Part shown: piece after piece, positions 1 to 8,990 of the stretch
Numbering within the stretch: position 1 is the stretch's first letter
Layout of the letters: each line of letters starts with the position of its first letter
NCBI RefSeq assembly: GCF_034313965.1
Contig: NZ_JAVIWQ010000002.1
Span: forward strand, 310,001-374,000
Reading direction: 5' to 3'
Length of the DNA: 64,000 bases
Source of the DNA: Herbaspirillum sp. RTI4
GTDB lineage: Bacteria; Pseudomonadota; Gammaproteobacteria; Burkholderiales; Burkholderiaceae_D
Notes under the pieces: model-generated
Seen by the model: only the letters and a program-made list of their open reading frames with translations
Told to the model about the DNA's origin: nothing
Databases searched by the model: none
Made by a program: the position numbers and the translations under genes

Positions 1-485
1 GCTTCTTCCGAATAGCTTTGCGGCGAAACGTCCGCCCCGCCTTGCAGCACCAGCCCGTCCAGATGCTTGGCATAATCGCGCAAACGGATATGACTGGGAT
101 GCACCTTGCCGTTGGTATTGACCGTCGGGATCATGAACACCAGCACATCGCGCGACATCACCCACTGGGCAATCGACTCTTCCAGATATTGCAGGGTCCG
201 GCCACGCAAACCTTGTCCGCCCGGCTCAGGATGAAAAATACGCGCCGAAATGCCGATCTTGAGCGTGCGGTGCAAGACCTTGCGCCCGGCCTTATCCGAC
301 AGAGCGCGCAAACGCCCCAACAGTAAACGCCAGTTTTGCGCCCACGGTTTTTCTACATTTTCCGTGCTGCGGATGTAAGGCATTTCTGGCGGAGTCCAGT
401 CGACTTGCGGATTCCCGGCGGCCTTTTCGGGCGCGGGAGACGGTGCTTCGGGAGGGGGAGAATGAGGGTCTTTGGTATCGGGCAT
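1..485 (-). CDS. Gamma-glutamyl-gamma-aminobutyrate hydrolase-like protein (peptidase C26), partial
   Basis: The reading frame opens at an ATG at 485 and runs without a stop off the left edge, so about 161 N-terminal residues are visible and the catalytic part is missing. A Pro-rich, probably disordered head (about residues 1-30) is followed by a long basic stretch and then by the class I glutamine amidotransferase-like start of the C26 family: an 'ISARIFHP' strand, a 'VFMIPTV' strand and the 'LDGLVLQGGADVSP' turn that precedes the nucleophile region in PuuD-like hydrolases. Members of this family hydrolyse gamma-glutamyl amides, for example in polyamine breakdown. The catalytic Cys-His-Glu cannot be checked here. 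The long N-terminal extension is unlike E. coli PuuD. The family call is fairly sure, the substrate is not. Confidence 0.75.
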   Translation of the reverse strand, partial: MPDTKDPHSPPPEAPSPAPEKAAGNPQVDWTPPEMPYIRSTENVEKPWAQNWRLLLGRLRALSDKAGRKVLHRTLKIGISARIFHPEPGGQGLRGRTLQYLEESIAQWVMSRDVLVFMIPTVNTNGKVHPSHIRLRDYAKHLDGLVLQGGADVSPQSYSEE

Positions 486-680
486 GATGGAGTAAAGAAA
501 GAGGAACCGGAAGCCACGCTGCGTCAATGTCGAAACCCGCAGATCAGTCCGCAGGTTACGTCACCATCGCTAGAGTATAGGCCGATTGCCGGCATAAGTT
601 CGCGGGGATCATGTCTGAGCGGCAATAAAGCAAGCGCAGTACCCCAGGAGAAGGATCAGCAATGCCGTGCTATTGACGTG

Positions 681-878
681 CTATTTAAACAAGCGCGCCA
701 CCAGCAGCGCCGCCAGCGACAACAGAATTGTCGACGCGAAGGGCAGCGAAAAATTGCGTCCGAATAATCTGAAACGAAAATCGCCGGGCAAGCGCCCGAT
801 ACCGAATTTTTCCAGCCACGGCAGAATCGACGCAAGCACGATCAGCATCAGGAAAATCACCAGAAACCAGCGTATCAT
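681..878 (-). CDS. DUF2905 small membrane protein
   Basis: A 65-residue protein with two hydrophobic segments (about residues 2-20 and 43-62) separated by a loop with the 'GIGRLPGDFRF' motif that marks the DUF2905 family. The ATG at 878 is preferred over the upstream ATG at 947: it starts directly with the first membrane segment, as in the family, and the upstream extension has no membrane character. It lies 31 bp downstream of the MidA-like methyltransferase on the same strand and is probably co-transcribed with it. The function of the family is unknown. It is expected in the inner membrane. Confidence 0.8.
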   Translation of the reverse strand: MIRWFLVIFLMLIVLASILPWLEKFGIGRLPGDFRFRLFGRNFSLPFASTILLSLAALLVARLFK

Positions 879-909
879 CGCGCAACCTCGCCCATCAGAA
901 GCGAGAAAA

Positions 910-2058
910 TCACAAGCGATAGCTGCGGTCATGCGGCAGCAAGGCATCCGGCCAGTCGATGTTTTTCCCTAGCGCCAGCACTTTGAACAACTCTCCCATC
1001 TCGGCAGGGGAAATCAGCTTTTGCAGGGCGTTGGCCTGCGGCAAGTAGCGAGCGGCCTGCTCAGGGTCGGTACGCAGCAGCACATCCCCGGCTCCCGCAG
1101 CCAGCAAAAACGCCGCCTGACTGGTATAAGAAAGAACCTCCAGCCCGCGTTCGGCCGCGGCCAGCGCCATCGCCGTGAAATCGACATGCGCGGTCAGGTC
1201 CTGCAAACCGGGCCAGTAGAAAGGGTCGGGATGCGCATGGTGGCGGTAGTGGCACATCAGCGTGCCCTGATTGCGCTGGGCCAAATAATATTCCCGCGCG
1301 GGAAAACCGTAATCGAAGAAAATCGCGGCCGCCCGGTTATCGGGCGCGGCCAGCATATCGGCCAGCGACTGCATGAACCCGATCGCCAGCGGATGCACTT
1401 CGGTCAGATAACCGGGTGGCAAGTCATCGGCATCGGGAATTTGTGCGATCAGCGCCACGTCGGCAGGCCGGTCTTCGAAAACGAAGCCCTGTTCCGACCA
1501 GGCCACGCCGCGTTCCAGCCAACCTTCGGCAGTGCGCAGCACCAGATGCACCGGCATCGCGTCGAGTACCTCATTACCCAGCACCACCCCGGAAAAACGC
1601 GCTGGCAGACTATCAAGCCACTGCACCTGAGGGAAATCGCGCAGCGTTACCTGCTGCCGCGCGCGCAGCTGCGCCGACACCTCGACAATGAAATAAGTCA
1701 CCGAGGGCGCGCCCGCCAAGCGCAGTTCGCTCAGGATATCGAAGGCCAGTTTGCCGGTCCCGGCACCGAACTCCATGATGGCCGGCGCCGTCTGCGCCAG
1801 TAGCCCGATGGAGAATTGCGCCAGGGTTGCGCCGAAAATAAGCGTAAGTTCCGGCGCGGTTGTAAAATCACCCTCTTTTCCGAGTTTCGCTGCGCCCCCG
1901 CTGTAATAGCCGAGATCCGGCGCATACAGCGCCAGCTCCATGTAACGGGCGAACGAAATCCATCCTTGCCGACGCGCAATATCGTCGGCAATCAGGGCCA
2001 CCAGCGCCTGCGAGGCGTCCTGCGCGGCAGCGGAGGGTTGAGGTAATTGCAGTTGCAT
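910..2058 (-). CDS. MidA/NDUFAF7-like SAM-dependent methyltransferase (DUF185)
   Basis: About 382 residues. The 'GYYSGG..KLGKEGDFTTAPE' signature and the 'EFGAGTGKLAFDIL' SAM-binding loop identify the DUF185/COG1565 family. Its mitochondrial member NDUFAF7 methylates an arginine of complex I; the bacterial role is not settled. I place the start at the ATG at 2058, where the protein begins 'MQLQLPQPS'; an in-frame ATG at 2067 is possible. A longer frame to 2265 would run antisense through the divergent SDR gene and is unlikely. Only 21 bp separate this start from that of the divergent SDR at 2080, so the two promoters must lie inside each other's genes or leaders. The substrate here is unknown. 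Confidence 0.8.
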   Translation of the reverse strand: MQLQLPQPSAAAQDASQALVALIADDIARRQGWISFARYMELALYAPDLGYYSGGAAKLGKEGDFTTAPELTLIFGATLAQFSIGLLAQTAPAIMEFGAGTGKLAFDILSELRLAGAPSVTYFIVEVSAQLRARQQVTLRDFPQVQWLDSLPARFSGVVLGNEVLDAMPVHLVLRTAEGWLERGVAWSEQGFVFEDRPADVALIAQIPDADDLPPGYLTEVHPLAIGFMQSLADMLAAPDNRAAAIFFDYGFPAREYYLAQRNQGTLMCHYRHHAHPDPFYWPGLQDLTAHVDFTAMALAAAERGLEVLSYTSQAAFLLAAGAGDVLLRTDPEQAARYLPQANALQKLISPAEMGELFKVLALGKNIDWPDALLPHDRSYRL

Positions 2059-2079
2059 GGGCCGCATTGTATTGAATCT

Positions 2080-2844
2080 ATGACACCACAGCCAGAAAAA
2101 ATCGCACTCGTCACCGGCGCCGCCAAACGCATCGGTCGCGCTATTGCCCTCGAACTTGCCCGTCAGGGCTGGGATGTGGTCGTGCATTACCACCGCTCCG
2201 AGACCGACGCCAGAACACTGGTCGAAGAAATCGCCACGCTCGGCCGCCGCGCCATCCTGCTGCAATGCGACCTCAGCGACGCCGCCGCCGTCAACGGCCT
2301 GTTAGCGCACACCACGGCCTTCGGCCGCGTCAGCTGCCTGGTCAACAACGCCGCGCTGTTTGAACACGATACCGCCGACACACTCACCGCCGCCGGTCTG
2401 GACCGTCACCTGCAAGCCAATCTGACCGCGCCGCTGTTGCTGGCGCAGCAATTGCACGCCCTCACGCCGGAAGGCGAACAAGCCGTCGTCATCAATCTGC
2501 TCGATCAGAAGCTGTACAACCTCAACCCCGATTTCCTTTCCTACACGCTGTCCAAAGCCGCGCTGCACACCGCCACCACACTGCTGGCACAGGCGCTCGC
2601 CCCAAAACTGCGCGTAGTCGGCATCGCCCCCGGCATCACCATGACCTCGGGCGACCAGACCGACGCCCAGTTTGAACAGGCGCATCGCATCACCCCGCTA
2701 GGTAAATCAAGCACGCCGGAAGACATCGCTGCCGCTGTTTGCTACGTTGCAAGCGCGCGCGCCATTACCGGCACGACGCTGCTGGTCGATGGCGGCCAGC
2801 ATCTGATCCCCTTGCAACGCGACGTCATGTTTCTCGCTAAATAA
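2080..2844 (+). CDS. Pteridine reductase-like SDR (FolM/PTR1 type)
   Basis: A 254-residue short-chain dehydrogenase. The nucleotide loop is TGAAKRIG, the TGxxxRxG form typical of pteridine reductases rather than the common TGxxxGxG. An Asp in 'NLLDQ' stands where most SDRs have the catalytic Ser, followed by YTLSK (Tyr and Lys), matching the Asp-Tyr-Lys triad of PTR1. It should reduce dihydro- or biopterins with NADPH in the cytosol. The next gene is folB, which supports a pterin or folate role. The start is the ATG at 2080; the longer frame from 2047 overlaps the divergent gene. Confidence 0.8.
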   Translation: MTPQPEKIALVTGAAKRIGRAIALELARQGWDVVVHYHRSETDARTLVEEIATLGRRAILLQCDLSDAAAVNGLLAHTTAFGRVSCLVNNAALFEHDTADTLTAAGLDRHLQANLTAPLLLAQQLHALTPEGEQAVVINLLDQKLYNLNPDFLSYTLSKAALHTATTLLAQALAPKLRVVGIAPGITMTSGDQTDAQFEQAHRITPLGKSSTPEDIAAAVCYVASARAITGTTLLVDGGQHLIPLQRDVMFLAK

Positions 2845-2935
2845 GCCCTACCCCAACACCACCCAAGAACACCGGAATCAAACGCCAGCACGGCCCCGGT
2901 ACACCGCCTCAGTTTTTAAAGAATAGGATTTCCCC

Positions 2936-3334
2936 ATGTTGACTTCCCTGTCCCACTCCGCCCTGCAAGATTGCCGTCGTCTGTTCCTGCGCAACTACGA
3001 AGTGCTGATCAATATCGGCGTGCATGAATTCGAAAAGAAAGGCGAGCAGCGCATCCTGATCAACGTCGACCTGTTCATTCCGCTCGCGCTATCGACCCCC
3101 AAGGGCGACCAGCTCGACGAAGTCGTCGATTACGACTTCATCCGCAGCACCATCGCCCGACGCATGGCGAAGGGACATATCCAGTTGCAGGAAACGCTGT
3201 GCGACGACGTCATCACCGCCATGCTGGAACACCCCAAGGTGCGCGCCGTACGCGTGTCGACCGAAAAACCGGATGTCTATGCTGACTGCGACGCCGTCGG
3301 CGTGGAAGTTTTCCGCATCAAGGGCGGCATGTAA
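2936..3334 (+). CDS. folB: Dihydroneopterin aldolase family protein
   Basis: A 132-residue FolB-family protein: '[31 protein letters not shown]' is the family N-terminus with the catalytic-region Glu, '[12 protein letters not shown]' the middle motif and '[23 protein letters not shown]' the C-terminal motif. It would convert dihydroneopterin to 6-hydroxymethyl-dihydropterin in folate synthesis, or epimerise the triphosphate as FolX does; the sequence alone does not decide. Its stop overlaps the ttcA start (TAATG), so the two are translationally coupled. It lies 91 bp after the pteridine reductase-like gene. Confidence 0.85.
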   Translation: MLTSLSHSALQDCRRLFLRNYEVLINIGVHEFEKKGEQRILINVDLFIPLALSTPKGDQLDEVVDYDFIRSTIARRMAKGHIQLQETLCDDVITAMLEHPKVRAVRVSTEKPDVYADCDAVGVEVFRIKGGM

Positions 3335-4308
3335 TGACAACGCAGATGGAAACGCTGACCATCCCTGCAGGGACGACCGCATCGGCCACCCCGGCCACCC
3401 CGGCCACCGGCCCGACTGCGCGGCAAGCGGAAAAATTCGCCTTTGAAAACAACAAGCTCAGCAAACGCTTGTGCCGTCTGGTCGGCCAGGCCATCGGCGA
3501 TTTCAACATGATCGAAGACGGCGATAAAGTCATGGTTTGCCTGTCCGGCGGCAAGGACAGCTACGCCATGCTGGACATCCTGCTGATGCTGCGCGAACGC
3601 GCCCCCATCCATTTCGACATCGTCGCCGTCAATCTGGACCAGAAGCAGCCGAATTTCCCGGCGCACATCCTGCCAGAGTATCTGCGCGCGCTCGGCGTGC
3701 CGTTCCACATCGAAAATCAGGACACCTATAGCATCGTCAAACGCGTGGTGGAAGAAGGCAAAACCACCTGCGCGCTCTGCTCCCGCCTGCGACGCGGCAT
3801 TCTGTACCGGGTAGCGACCGAACTGGGCGCCACCAAAATCGCACTGGGCCACCACCGCGACGACATCATGGAAACCTTCTTCCTCAACATGTTCTTCGGC
3901 GGCAAGCTCAAGAGCATGCCGGCCAAGCTGCAATCGGACGACGGCAAGCAGATCGTCATCCGCCCGCTGGCCTACGTCAAAGAAGCCGACCTGATCCGCT
4001 ACGCCGAAATCAAGCAATTCCCCATCATTCCCTGCGACCTGTGCGGCAGCCAGGAAAACCTGCAACGCAAGCAAATCAAGGGCATGCTGCGCGAATGGGA
4101 AAAAACCCACGTCGGCCGGGTCGACAACATCTTCGCCTCGCTCTCCACAGTCGCCCCGTCGCACCTGATGGACCGCAAACTGTTCGACTTCACCGGACTG
4201 AAAGCCACCGGCGTTGCCGATGCCAACGGCGATATCGCCTTCGATGAAGAACCCTGCTCCGTGGGCGGCAGCGACGCCAAAGTAATTACCCTGCATCAAG
4301 ACAATTAA
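3334..4308 (+). CDS. ttcA: tRNA 2-thiocytidine-32 synthetase TtcA
   Basis: A 324-residue PP-loop ATPase of the TtcA family. The ATP-binding SGGKDS motif is at residues 71-76. A CxxC pair (Cys146, Cys149) and a later 'PCDLCGSQ' cysteine carry the [4Fe-4S] cluster used for sulfur transfer to C32 of tRNA. The first 30 residues form a low-complexity Thr/Ala/Pro head. Its start codon overlaps the folB stop. It is followed directly by a strong hairpin. Confidence 0.95.
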   Translation: MTTQMETLTIPAGTTASATPATPATGPTARQAEKFAFENNKLSKRLCRLVGQAIGDFNMIEDGDKVMVCLSGGKDSYAMLDILLMLRERAPIHFDIVAVNLDQKQPNFPAHILPEYLRALGVPFHIENQDTYSIVKRVVEEGKTTCALCSRLRRGILYRVATELGATKIALGHHRDDIMETFFLNMFFGGKLKSMPAKLQSDDGKQIVIRPLAYVKEADLIRYAEIKQFPIIPCDLCGSQENLQRKQIKGMLREWEKTHVGRVDNIFASLSTVAPSHLMDRKLFDFTGLKATGVADANGDIAFDEEPCSVGGSDAKVITLHQDN

Positions 4309-4339
4309 GGAATGGGCGGACTGATCCCCGCCCCTCCTT
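4307..4339 (+). terminator. Hairpin at the end of ttcA
   Basis: AAGGAATGGGCGG (4307-4319) can pair with CCGCCCCTCCTT (about 4328-4339) around a short loop, overlapping the ttcA stop codon. It is GC-rich but is not followed by a T-run, so it may terminate poorly or simply protect the 3' end. Confidence 0.5.
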
Positions 4340-4742
4340 AAAACGTCACTGCCTACGCACCCGCCCTCTCCCGAAAAATCCCACTTGCGTACCGCATCAG
4401 CCAGCCATCTTGGCAGGCTTCTAACAAGGGGAAAAATGTCCGAACAGAAACATTGGACACGTCTCCCCAAAGAACTCTGCCAGATCGAAGCACGCCCTTT
4501 CCCATCAACATGCTGAAATCCTATGCGGGATAGGAAGAATACCGGGACTTTCCCCCACCATTTGCTTGCTACGACATGCGCACGCCCGGGTTACCCTCGT
4601 AGGCTTACCAGTGGGAATTAAAGCAATCGGAATCAAAGCCGATAATACAGAGATCGCATCACCGCATAACGAGCGCCCGCCTGATGCCCGACAGATCGCG
4701 CTTTGAAACACCACGGCTGAATTTCAAGAAAGATTTCCCCGC
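4340..4742. other. Intergenic region before the glycan cluster
   Basis: About 400 bp with no convincing gene. A 69-codon frame on the - strand has no recognisable motif. The promoter of the glycan cluster should lie here. I do not see a JUMPstart or ops element, and the best -10-like sequence (GATAAT in 'gccgataatac', about 4637-4650) lacks a good -35. Confidence 0.4.
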
Positions 4743-5321
4743 ATGCAACAGCTGATTAAAAATTATGCGGCCAAGTTATCGCATGCGCTGACGATGGATG
4801 CGATGCAGCAAGTCCCCGCGCTAGGCGCCGCCCTGCGGGAAGCCTGGGATCAAGGCCGCTCGATATTCCTGTGCGGCAATGGCGGCAGTGCCGGCAACGC
4901 CATCCATCTTGCCAACGACTTGCTCTACGGCGTCGGTGTCAACAGCACCCGCGGCGGCATGCGGATAGAAGCACTCAGCGCCAATGCGGCCGTCCTGACC
5001 TGTCTCGCCAACGACCTCGGCTACGACCGTATTTACAGCGAGCAACTACGCGTCAAGGCGCAAGCCGGTGACATACTGATCGTGCTATCGGGCAGCGGCA
5101 ACTCCGCCAACGTAGTGCAAGCCATCGAAACCGGCAACAGCCTCGGCATGCAGACCTTCGCCATCGTCGCCTTCAGCGGCGGCCGCTGCAAAGAAATTGC
5201 CACACACGCCATCCACTTCCCGCTCGACGACATGCAAATTGCCGAAGACCTGCAACTGGTCATTGGGCATGTCTGCATGCAATGGCTGTGCGCCAACCCG
5301 GTCGGCGAACAAAAACAATGA
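4743..5321 (+). CDS. gmhA: Phosphoheptose isomerase-like SIS protein (GmhA family)
   Basis: 192 residues with one SIS domain. 'FLCGNGGSAGNAIHLANDL' matches the GmhA sugar-phosphate loop and 'VLSGSGNSANVVQAIE' is the second SIS loop. GmhA converts sedoheptulose 7-phosphate to D-glycero-D-manno-heptose 7-phosphate. It is the first gene of the cluster and its stop overlaps the next start (ATGA). The reversed HldE-like fusion and the HddC-like gene downstream make a heptose pathway likely. It may be a pathway-specific copy rather than the housekeeping gmhA, which I cannot test here. Confidence 0.85.
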   Translation: MQQLIKNYAAKLSHALTMDAMQQVPALGAALREAWDQGRSIFLCGNGGSAGNAIHLANDLLYGVGVNSTRGGMRIEALSANAAVLTCLANDLGYDRIYSEQLRVKAQAGDILIVLSGSGNSANVVQAIETGNSLGMQTFAIVAFSGGRCKEIATHAIHFPLDDMQIAEDLQLVIGHVCMQWLCANPVGEQKQ

Positions 5322-6373
5322 CAGCCCAACTACCTACCTCAATGACTGAAGCAATCAAAGACGTCGCCGCCATGCACCACGCCAGCCGGCGCTTCATGGT
5401 CATCGGCAGCAACTCCTTCTCTGGCGCGCAATTCATCAAATACCTGCTGCAAAACGGCCATCAGGTACTGGGCGTGAGTCGTTCCGCTGAATTGCACGAC
5501 GTCTTTCTGCCTTACAAAGATCTCGCAGCTAGCGAGCGTTTCCGTTTCGCCCAGATCGACATCAACCATCAGCTCGACGAATTAATCGTCCTGAGCAAAG
5601 AATTTCAGCCCGAATACGTCGTCAATTTTGCGGCGCAAGGCATGGTCGCGCAAAGCTGGCAAACACCGGCAGACTGGTATCAAACCAACGTCGTCGGGCA
5701 GGTCAAACTGCACGACCAATTGCGCAAACTGCCTTTCCTCGAGCGCTACGTGCATGTATCGACACCAGAAGCCTATGGCAGCACCGACGGCTGGATCAAG
5801 GAACGCTTCGTGTTTGCCCCGAGCACGCCCTACGCCGTTTCACGCGCCGCCTGCGATTTGCATTTGATGAGTTTTTTCAAGGCCTACCAATTCCCGGTCG
5901 TCTTCACCCGCGCTGCCAATGTCTACGGCCCCGGCCAGCAGTTGTACCGCATCATCCCGCGCACACTTTTGTTTGCACGCCTGGGACGCAAACTGAAACT
6001 GGACGGCGGCGGACATTCGATACGCTCGTTCATCCACATCGACGATGTCGCGGATGCCACCTGCCGCATCGCCATCGCCGGCACAGCGGGCGACACTTAC
6101 CATATCTCCACCAAAGAAACGATCTCGATACGCGGACTGGTGGAACAGATCTGCGCCGTCATGGGCATCGCCTTCGACGATCTGGCCGAAGTGGTTGGCG
6201 ACCGACTCGGCAAAGATCAGGCCTATTTGCTCGACAGCGAAAAAATCCGCACCGAACTCGACTGGCAAGACCGCATCTCGCTGGAAACCGGCATACAACA
6301 AACGCTGGCGTGGGTCGACGACAACCTCGACACGCTCAAAGCTCTGCCGGCCGACTACATCCATAAACCTTGA
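5318..6373 (+). CDS. NAD-dependent sugar epimerase/dehydratase (extended SDR)
   Basis: 351 residues from the ATG at 5318, which overlaps the gmhA stop. The Rossmann loop reads 'GSNSFSGAQF', then 'VSTPEAYGS' supplies the Ser/Thr and 'ANVYGPGQQLYRIIPR' the substrate loop, as in nucleoside-diphosphate-sugar 4,6-dehydratases. The catalytic YxxxK motif reads YAVSR, with Arg in place of Lys. Likely substrate is a nucleotide-activated hexose or heptose. An upstream ATG at 5282 would extend deep into gmhA and is less likely. Family call sure, reaction unknown. Confidence 0.8.
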   Translation: MTAQLPTSMTEAIKDVAAMHHASRRFMVIGSNSFSGAQFIKYLLQNGHQVLGVSRSAELHDVFLPYKDLAASERFRFAQIDINHQLDELIVLSKEFQPEYVVNFAAQGMVAQSWQTPADWYQTNVVGQVKLHDQLRKLPFLERYVHVSTPEAYGSTDGWIKERFVFAPSTPYAVSRAACDLHLMSFFKAYQFPVVFTRAANVYGPGQQLYRIIPRTLLFARLGRKLKLDGGGHSIRSFIHIDDVADATCRIAIAGTAGDTYHISTKETISIRGLVEQICAVMGIAFDDLAEVVGDRLGKDQAYLLDSEKIRTELDWQDRISLETGIQQTLAWVDDNLDTLKALPADYIHKP

Positions 6374-6381
6374 GAATCTGA

Positions 6382-7326
6382 ATGAAAATATTATTGACTG
6401 GCGGTTGCGGTTTTATCGGCACGGTACTCACCGGCCTGCTCCTGAAAGACGGACATGATGTCTGCGTGGTCGATAACCAATGGTTCGGCAACCACCTCGC
6501 CGCACACCCGCGCCTGACCGTCTTGCAACAAGACACGCGCGACGTTGATGCCATCCCGCTCGACGGCGTGGAAGTCGTACTGCATCTGGCCAATATCGCC
6601 AACGATCCCGGCGTCGAACTCAATCCGACCCTCTCGTGGGAAGTCAACGTCCTGGCCACGCAGCAACTGGCGGACCGCGCCGTGCGCGCCGGCGTCAAGC
6701 ACTTCATGTTTGCCAGCTCCGGCAGCGTGTACGGCGTCAAGGACGAACCGCAAGTGACCGAAGACCTGTCGCTAGTACCAATCTCCGCCTATAACAAAAC
6801 CAAGATGGTGGCCGAGCGCGTCGTCCTCAGCTACGCCGATCACATGCAGGTGCACTGCATCCGTCCGGCCACCGTGTGCGGTTTTTCGCCACGCATGCGA
6901 CTCGATGTCAGCGTCAACATGTTCACCTGGCAAGCGCTGCAAAACGGCCGGATCACCGTGTTCGGCGGCACGCAGACGCGCCCCAACATCCACATCCAGG
7001 ACATGGTCAACGTCTATCGCCACTTCATCACCCAACCGGACATTGCCTCCGGTTGCTACAACGCCGGCTTTGAAAACATTTCCATCCTCGATATCGCCGA
7101 ACGCGTGCGCAGCAAAATCCCGGCCGAACTGGTGGTATCGGAATCCAACGACCCGCGCTCGTATCGCCAGAATTCAGACAAGCTGCTGGCCACCGGCTTC
7201 GTGCAAGGTCACACCGTCAACGACGCCATCGACGACATCATCGCCATGCACCGCAGCGGCGCGATCAAGGAAAGCGACCAGTGCTATACCGTGCGCTGGA
7301 TGAAGCACCTGAATTTGCAAAGTTAA
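6382..7326 (+). CDS. NAD-dependent sugar epimerase/dehydratase (second copy)
   Basis: 314 residues of the extended SDR family: 'TGGCGFIG' binds NAD, 'ASSGSVYG' gives the Ser and 'YNKTK' the intact Tyr/Lys pair. It lies 8 bp after the previous epimerase. The two are clearly different proteins, so they probably catalyse successive steps on one nucleotide sugar, such as dehydration and then epimerisation or reduction. The exact reaction cannot be read from the sequence. Confidence 0.8.
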   Translation: MKILLTGGCGFIGTVLTGLLLKDGHDVCVVDNQWFGNHLAAHPRLTVLQQDTRDVDAIPLDGVEVVLHLANIANDPGVELNPTLSWEVNVLATQQLADRAVRAGVKHFMFASSGSVYGVKDEPQVTEDLSLVPISAYNKTKMVAERVVLSYADHMQVHCIRPATVCGFSPRMRLDVSVNMFTWQALQNGRITVFGGTQTRPNIHIQDMVNVYRHFITQPDIASGCYNAGFENISILDIAERVRSKIPAELVVSESNDPRSYRQNSDKLLATGFVQGHTVNDAIDDIIAMHRSGAIKESDQCYTVRWMKHLNLQS

Positions 7327-7356
7327 CAACGAAAACCCGATTGGCCAAAGATTTGA

Positions 7357-8028
7357 ATGGAGCGCACCGTGAAGCAAGAAATTGATTTATTGATCGACTA
7401 CCCCAAAGCCAAGCGCAATGTCGAAGAACGCGGCGCAGGAAAAACCGAAGAAGATCGCGCCATTGCGCGTCAGTTCGGCAAAGAGTTTTTTGATGGCGAC
7501 CGTCGCAACGGCTACGGCGGATTCAATTATTTCCCGCGCTTCTGGCAGCCAGTCATTCCGACGCTGCAACAGCATTTCGGGCTGACTGCCGCCAGTTCGG
7601 TCCTCGATGTCGGCTGCGCCAAAGGCTTCATGCTGCACGATCTGGCGGCGTTAATTCCTGGCATCACAGTCAAGGGTCTCGACGTCTCGGCCTACGCAAT
7701 CGAACATGCCATCGATGACATGCAGCAGCATGTCCAAGTCGCCGATGCGCGTCACCTGCCCTTTGAAGACAAGTCGTTTGACGTCGTCATTTCCATCAAC
7801 ACCGTCCACAATCTGAATCGCGCAGACTGCGCCCAAGCGCTGCGGGAAATAGAAAGAGTAAGCAAGGGTAAGTCCTACATCACTGTCGACGCCTATCGCA
7901 GCGAAGAAGAAAAAATCCGCATGTTTGCCTGGAACCTGACGGCGCAAACGATTATGTCCGTCGATGAATGGAAAGCCTTTTTCGACGAAGTCGGTTACAC
8001 CGGAGATTACTTCTGGTTTATTCCATGA
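7357..8028 (+). CDS. Class I SAM-dependent methyltransferase
   Basis: 223 residues. The SAM loop is 'VLDVGCAKGFMLHDL' (about residue 80), followed by 'VKGLDVSAYAIEHA' and 'LPFEDKSFDVVISINTVHNL', the usual Methyltransf_11 motifs. The N-terminal 70 residues are charged and have no recognised domain. The stop overlaps the start of the E1 alpha gene (ATGA), so it belongs to the cluster operon. It may methylate the sugar made here; the target is unknown. Confidence 0.75.
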   Translation: MERTVKQEIDLLIDYPKAKRNVEERGAGKTEEDRAIARQFGKEFFDGDRRNGYGGFNYFPRFWQPVIPTLQQHFGLTAASSVLDVGCAKGFMLHDLAALIPGITVKGLDVSAYAIEHAIDDMQQHVQVADARHLPFEDKSFDVVISINTVHNLNRADCAQALREIERVSKGKSYITVDAYRSEEEKIRMFAWNLTAQTIMSVDEWKAFFDEVGYTGDYFWFIP

Positions 8029-8990
8029 CACCCGCTATCGCCCAGCAACTGCTTTTTTCCATGAAGCGCATCCGCCATGTGGAAGAAGAAATCAGCCGCC
8101 GCTATGCAGAGCAGGCCATGCGCTGCCCGGTGCATCTATGCAGCGGACAAGAAGCGGTTTCGGCAGCCGCCGGACTGGCTCTGCGCAAAGATGACTTCGC
8201 CGTCAGCGGCCATCGCGCCCACGGCCATTATCTGGGCAAGGGCGGCGACCTGCGCAAAATGCTGGCGGAAATTTATGGCAAAAAAACCGGCTGTGCCGGT
8301 GGCCGTGGCGGTTCCATGCACTTGATCGATGAATCGGTCGGTTTCAAGGGCAGCACTGCAATTGTCGGCAATACGATTCCCGTCGGCGTCGGCCTGGGAT
8401 ATTCCATCAAGCTTTCGGGCACGGATCAGGTCAGCTGTATTTTTCTGGGCGATGGCGCAGTCGAGACCGGCGTGTTTTATGAGTCGCTCAATTTTGCTGC
8501 GGTGAAAAAACTCCCGGTCCTGTTCCTTTGTGAAAATAATTTGTATTCGGTCTATTCGCCGCTGAATGTGCGTCAGCCAGTCGGGCGGGACATATTCAAA
8601 CTGGCGCAAGCCATCGGTGTTAATGCCACACAGGGCGATGGCAATGATGCGGCCGCCGTCTATCATCAGATCGCAGCCGCCGTTGCTGACATCCGCGCCG
8701 GCAACGGCCCGCAATTTATCGAGTTCAGCGTTTACCGCTGGCGCGAACACTGCGGCCCGGGATTCGACAACGACATCGGCTACCGAAGCGAGCAGGAATA
8801 TTTGCATCACCGACAACTGGAGCCAGTCCAGCGACTGCAAGACAAACTGCGGCAAGAAAACATCCTCTTGCCGGCAGACATCGCCGCGTTCGACCTCGCT
8901 ATCCAGGAAGAAACCGACGCCGCATTCCGCTTTGCCATCGACTCCCCCTTCCCTAGCCGTACGGATGCTTTTGCCAAAATATATGCGTGA
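8025..8990 (+). CDS. Thiamine-diphosphate dehydrogenase E1 alpha-like subunit
   Basis: 321 residues. The ThDP motif starts with GDG at 142-144 and ends with the NN pair at 171-172; 'GGRGGSMHL' is the other family landmark. This is the E1 alpha fold of pyruvate or acetoin dehydrogenases. There is no E2 or E3 gene nearby, which argues against a full dehydrogenase complex. Paired with E1 beta inside a sugar cluster, it resembles AviB1/AviB2, which add a two-carbon branch to a sugar of avilamycin (known from that pathway; the link here is inference). The start at 8025 overlaps the previous stop; the longer frame from 7968 lies inside the methyltransferase gene. Confidence 0.8.
   Translation: MTPAIAQQLLFSMKRIRHVEEEISRRYAEQAMRCPVHLCSGQEAVSAAAGLALRKDDFAVSGHRAHGHYLGKGGDLRKMLAEIYGKKTGCAGGRGGSMHLIDESVGFKGSTAIVGNTIPVGVGLGYSIKLSGTDQVSCIFLGDGAVETGVFYESLNFAAVKKLPVLFLCENNLYSVYSPLNVRQPVGRDIFKLAQAIGVNATQGDGNDAAAVYHQIAAAVADIRAGNGPQFIEFSVYRWREHCGPGFDNDIGYRSEQEYLHHRQLEPVQRLQDKLRQENILLPADIAAFDLAIQEETDAAFRFAIDSPFPSRTDAFAKIYA

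Noticed and set aside
3277..4470. 397-codon frame on the - strand across ttcA
   Set aside because: It is antisense to a clear TtcA, has no family motif and reflects codon bias of a GC-rich gene.
4340..4742. JUMPstart/ops element before the glycan cluster
   Set aside because: Looked for GGCGGTAG and the longer JUMPstart sequence; not found.
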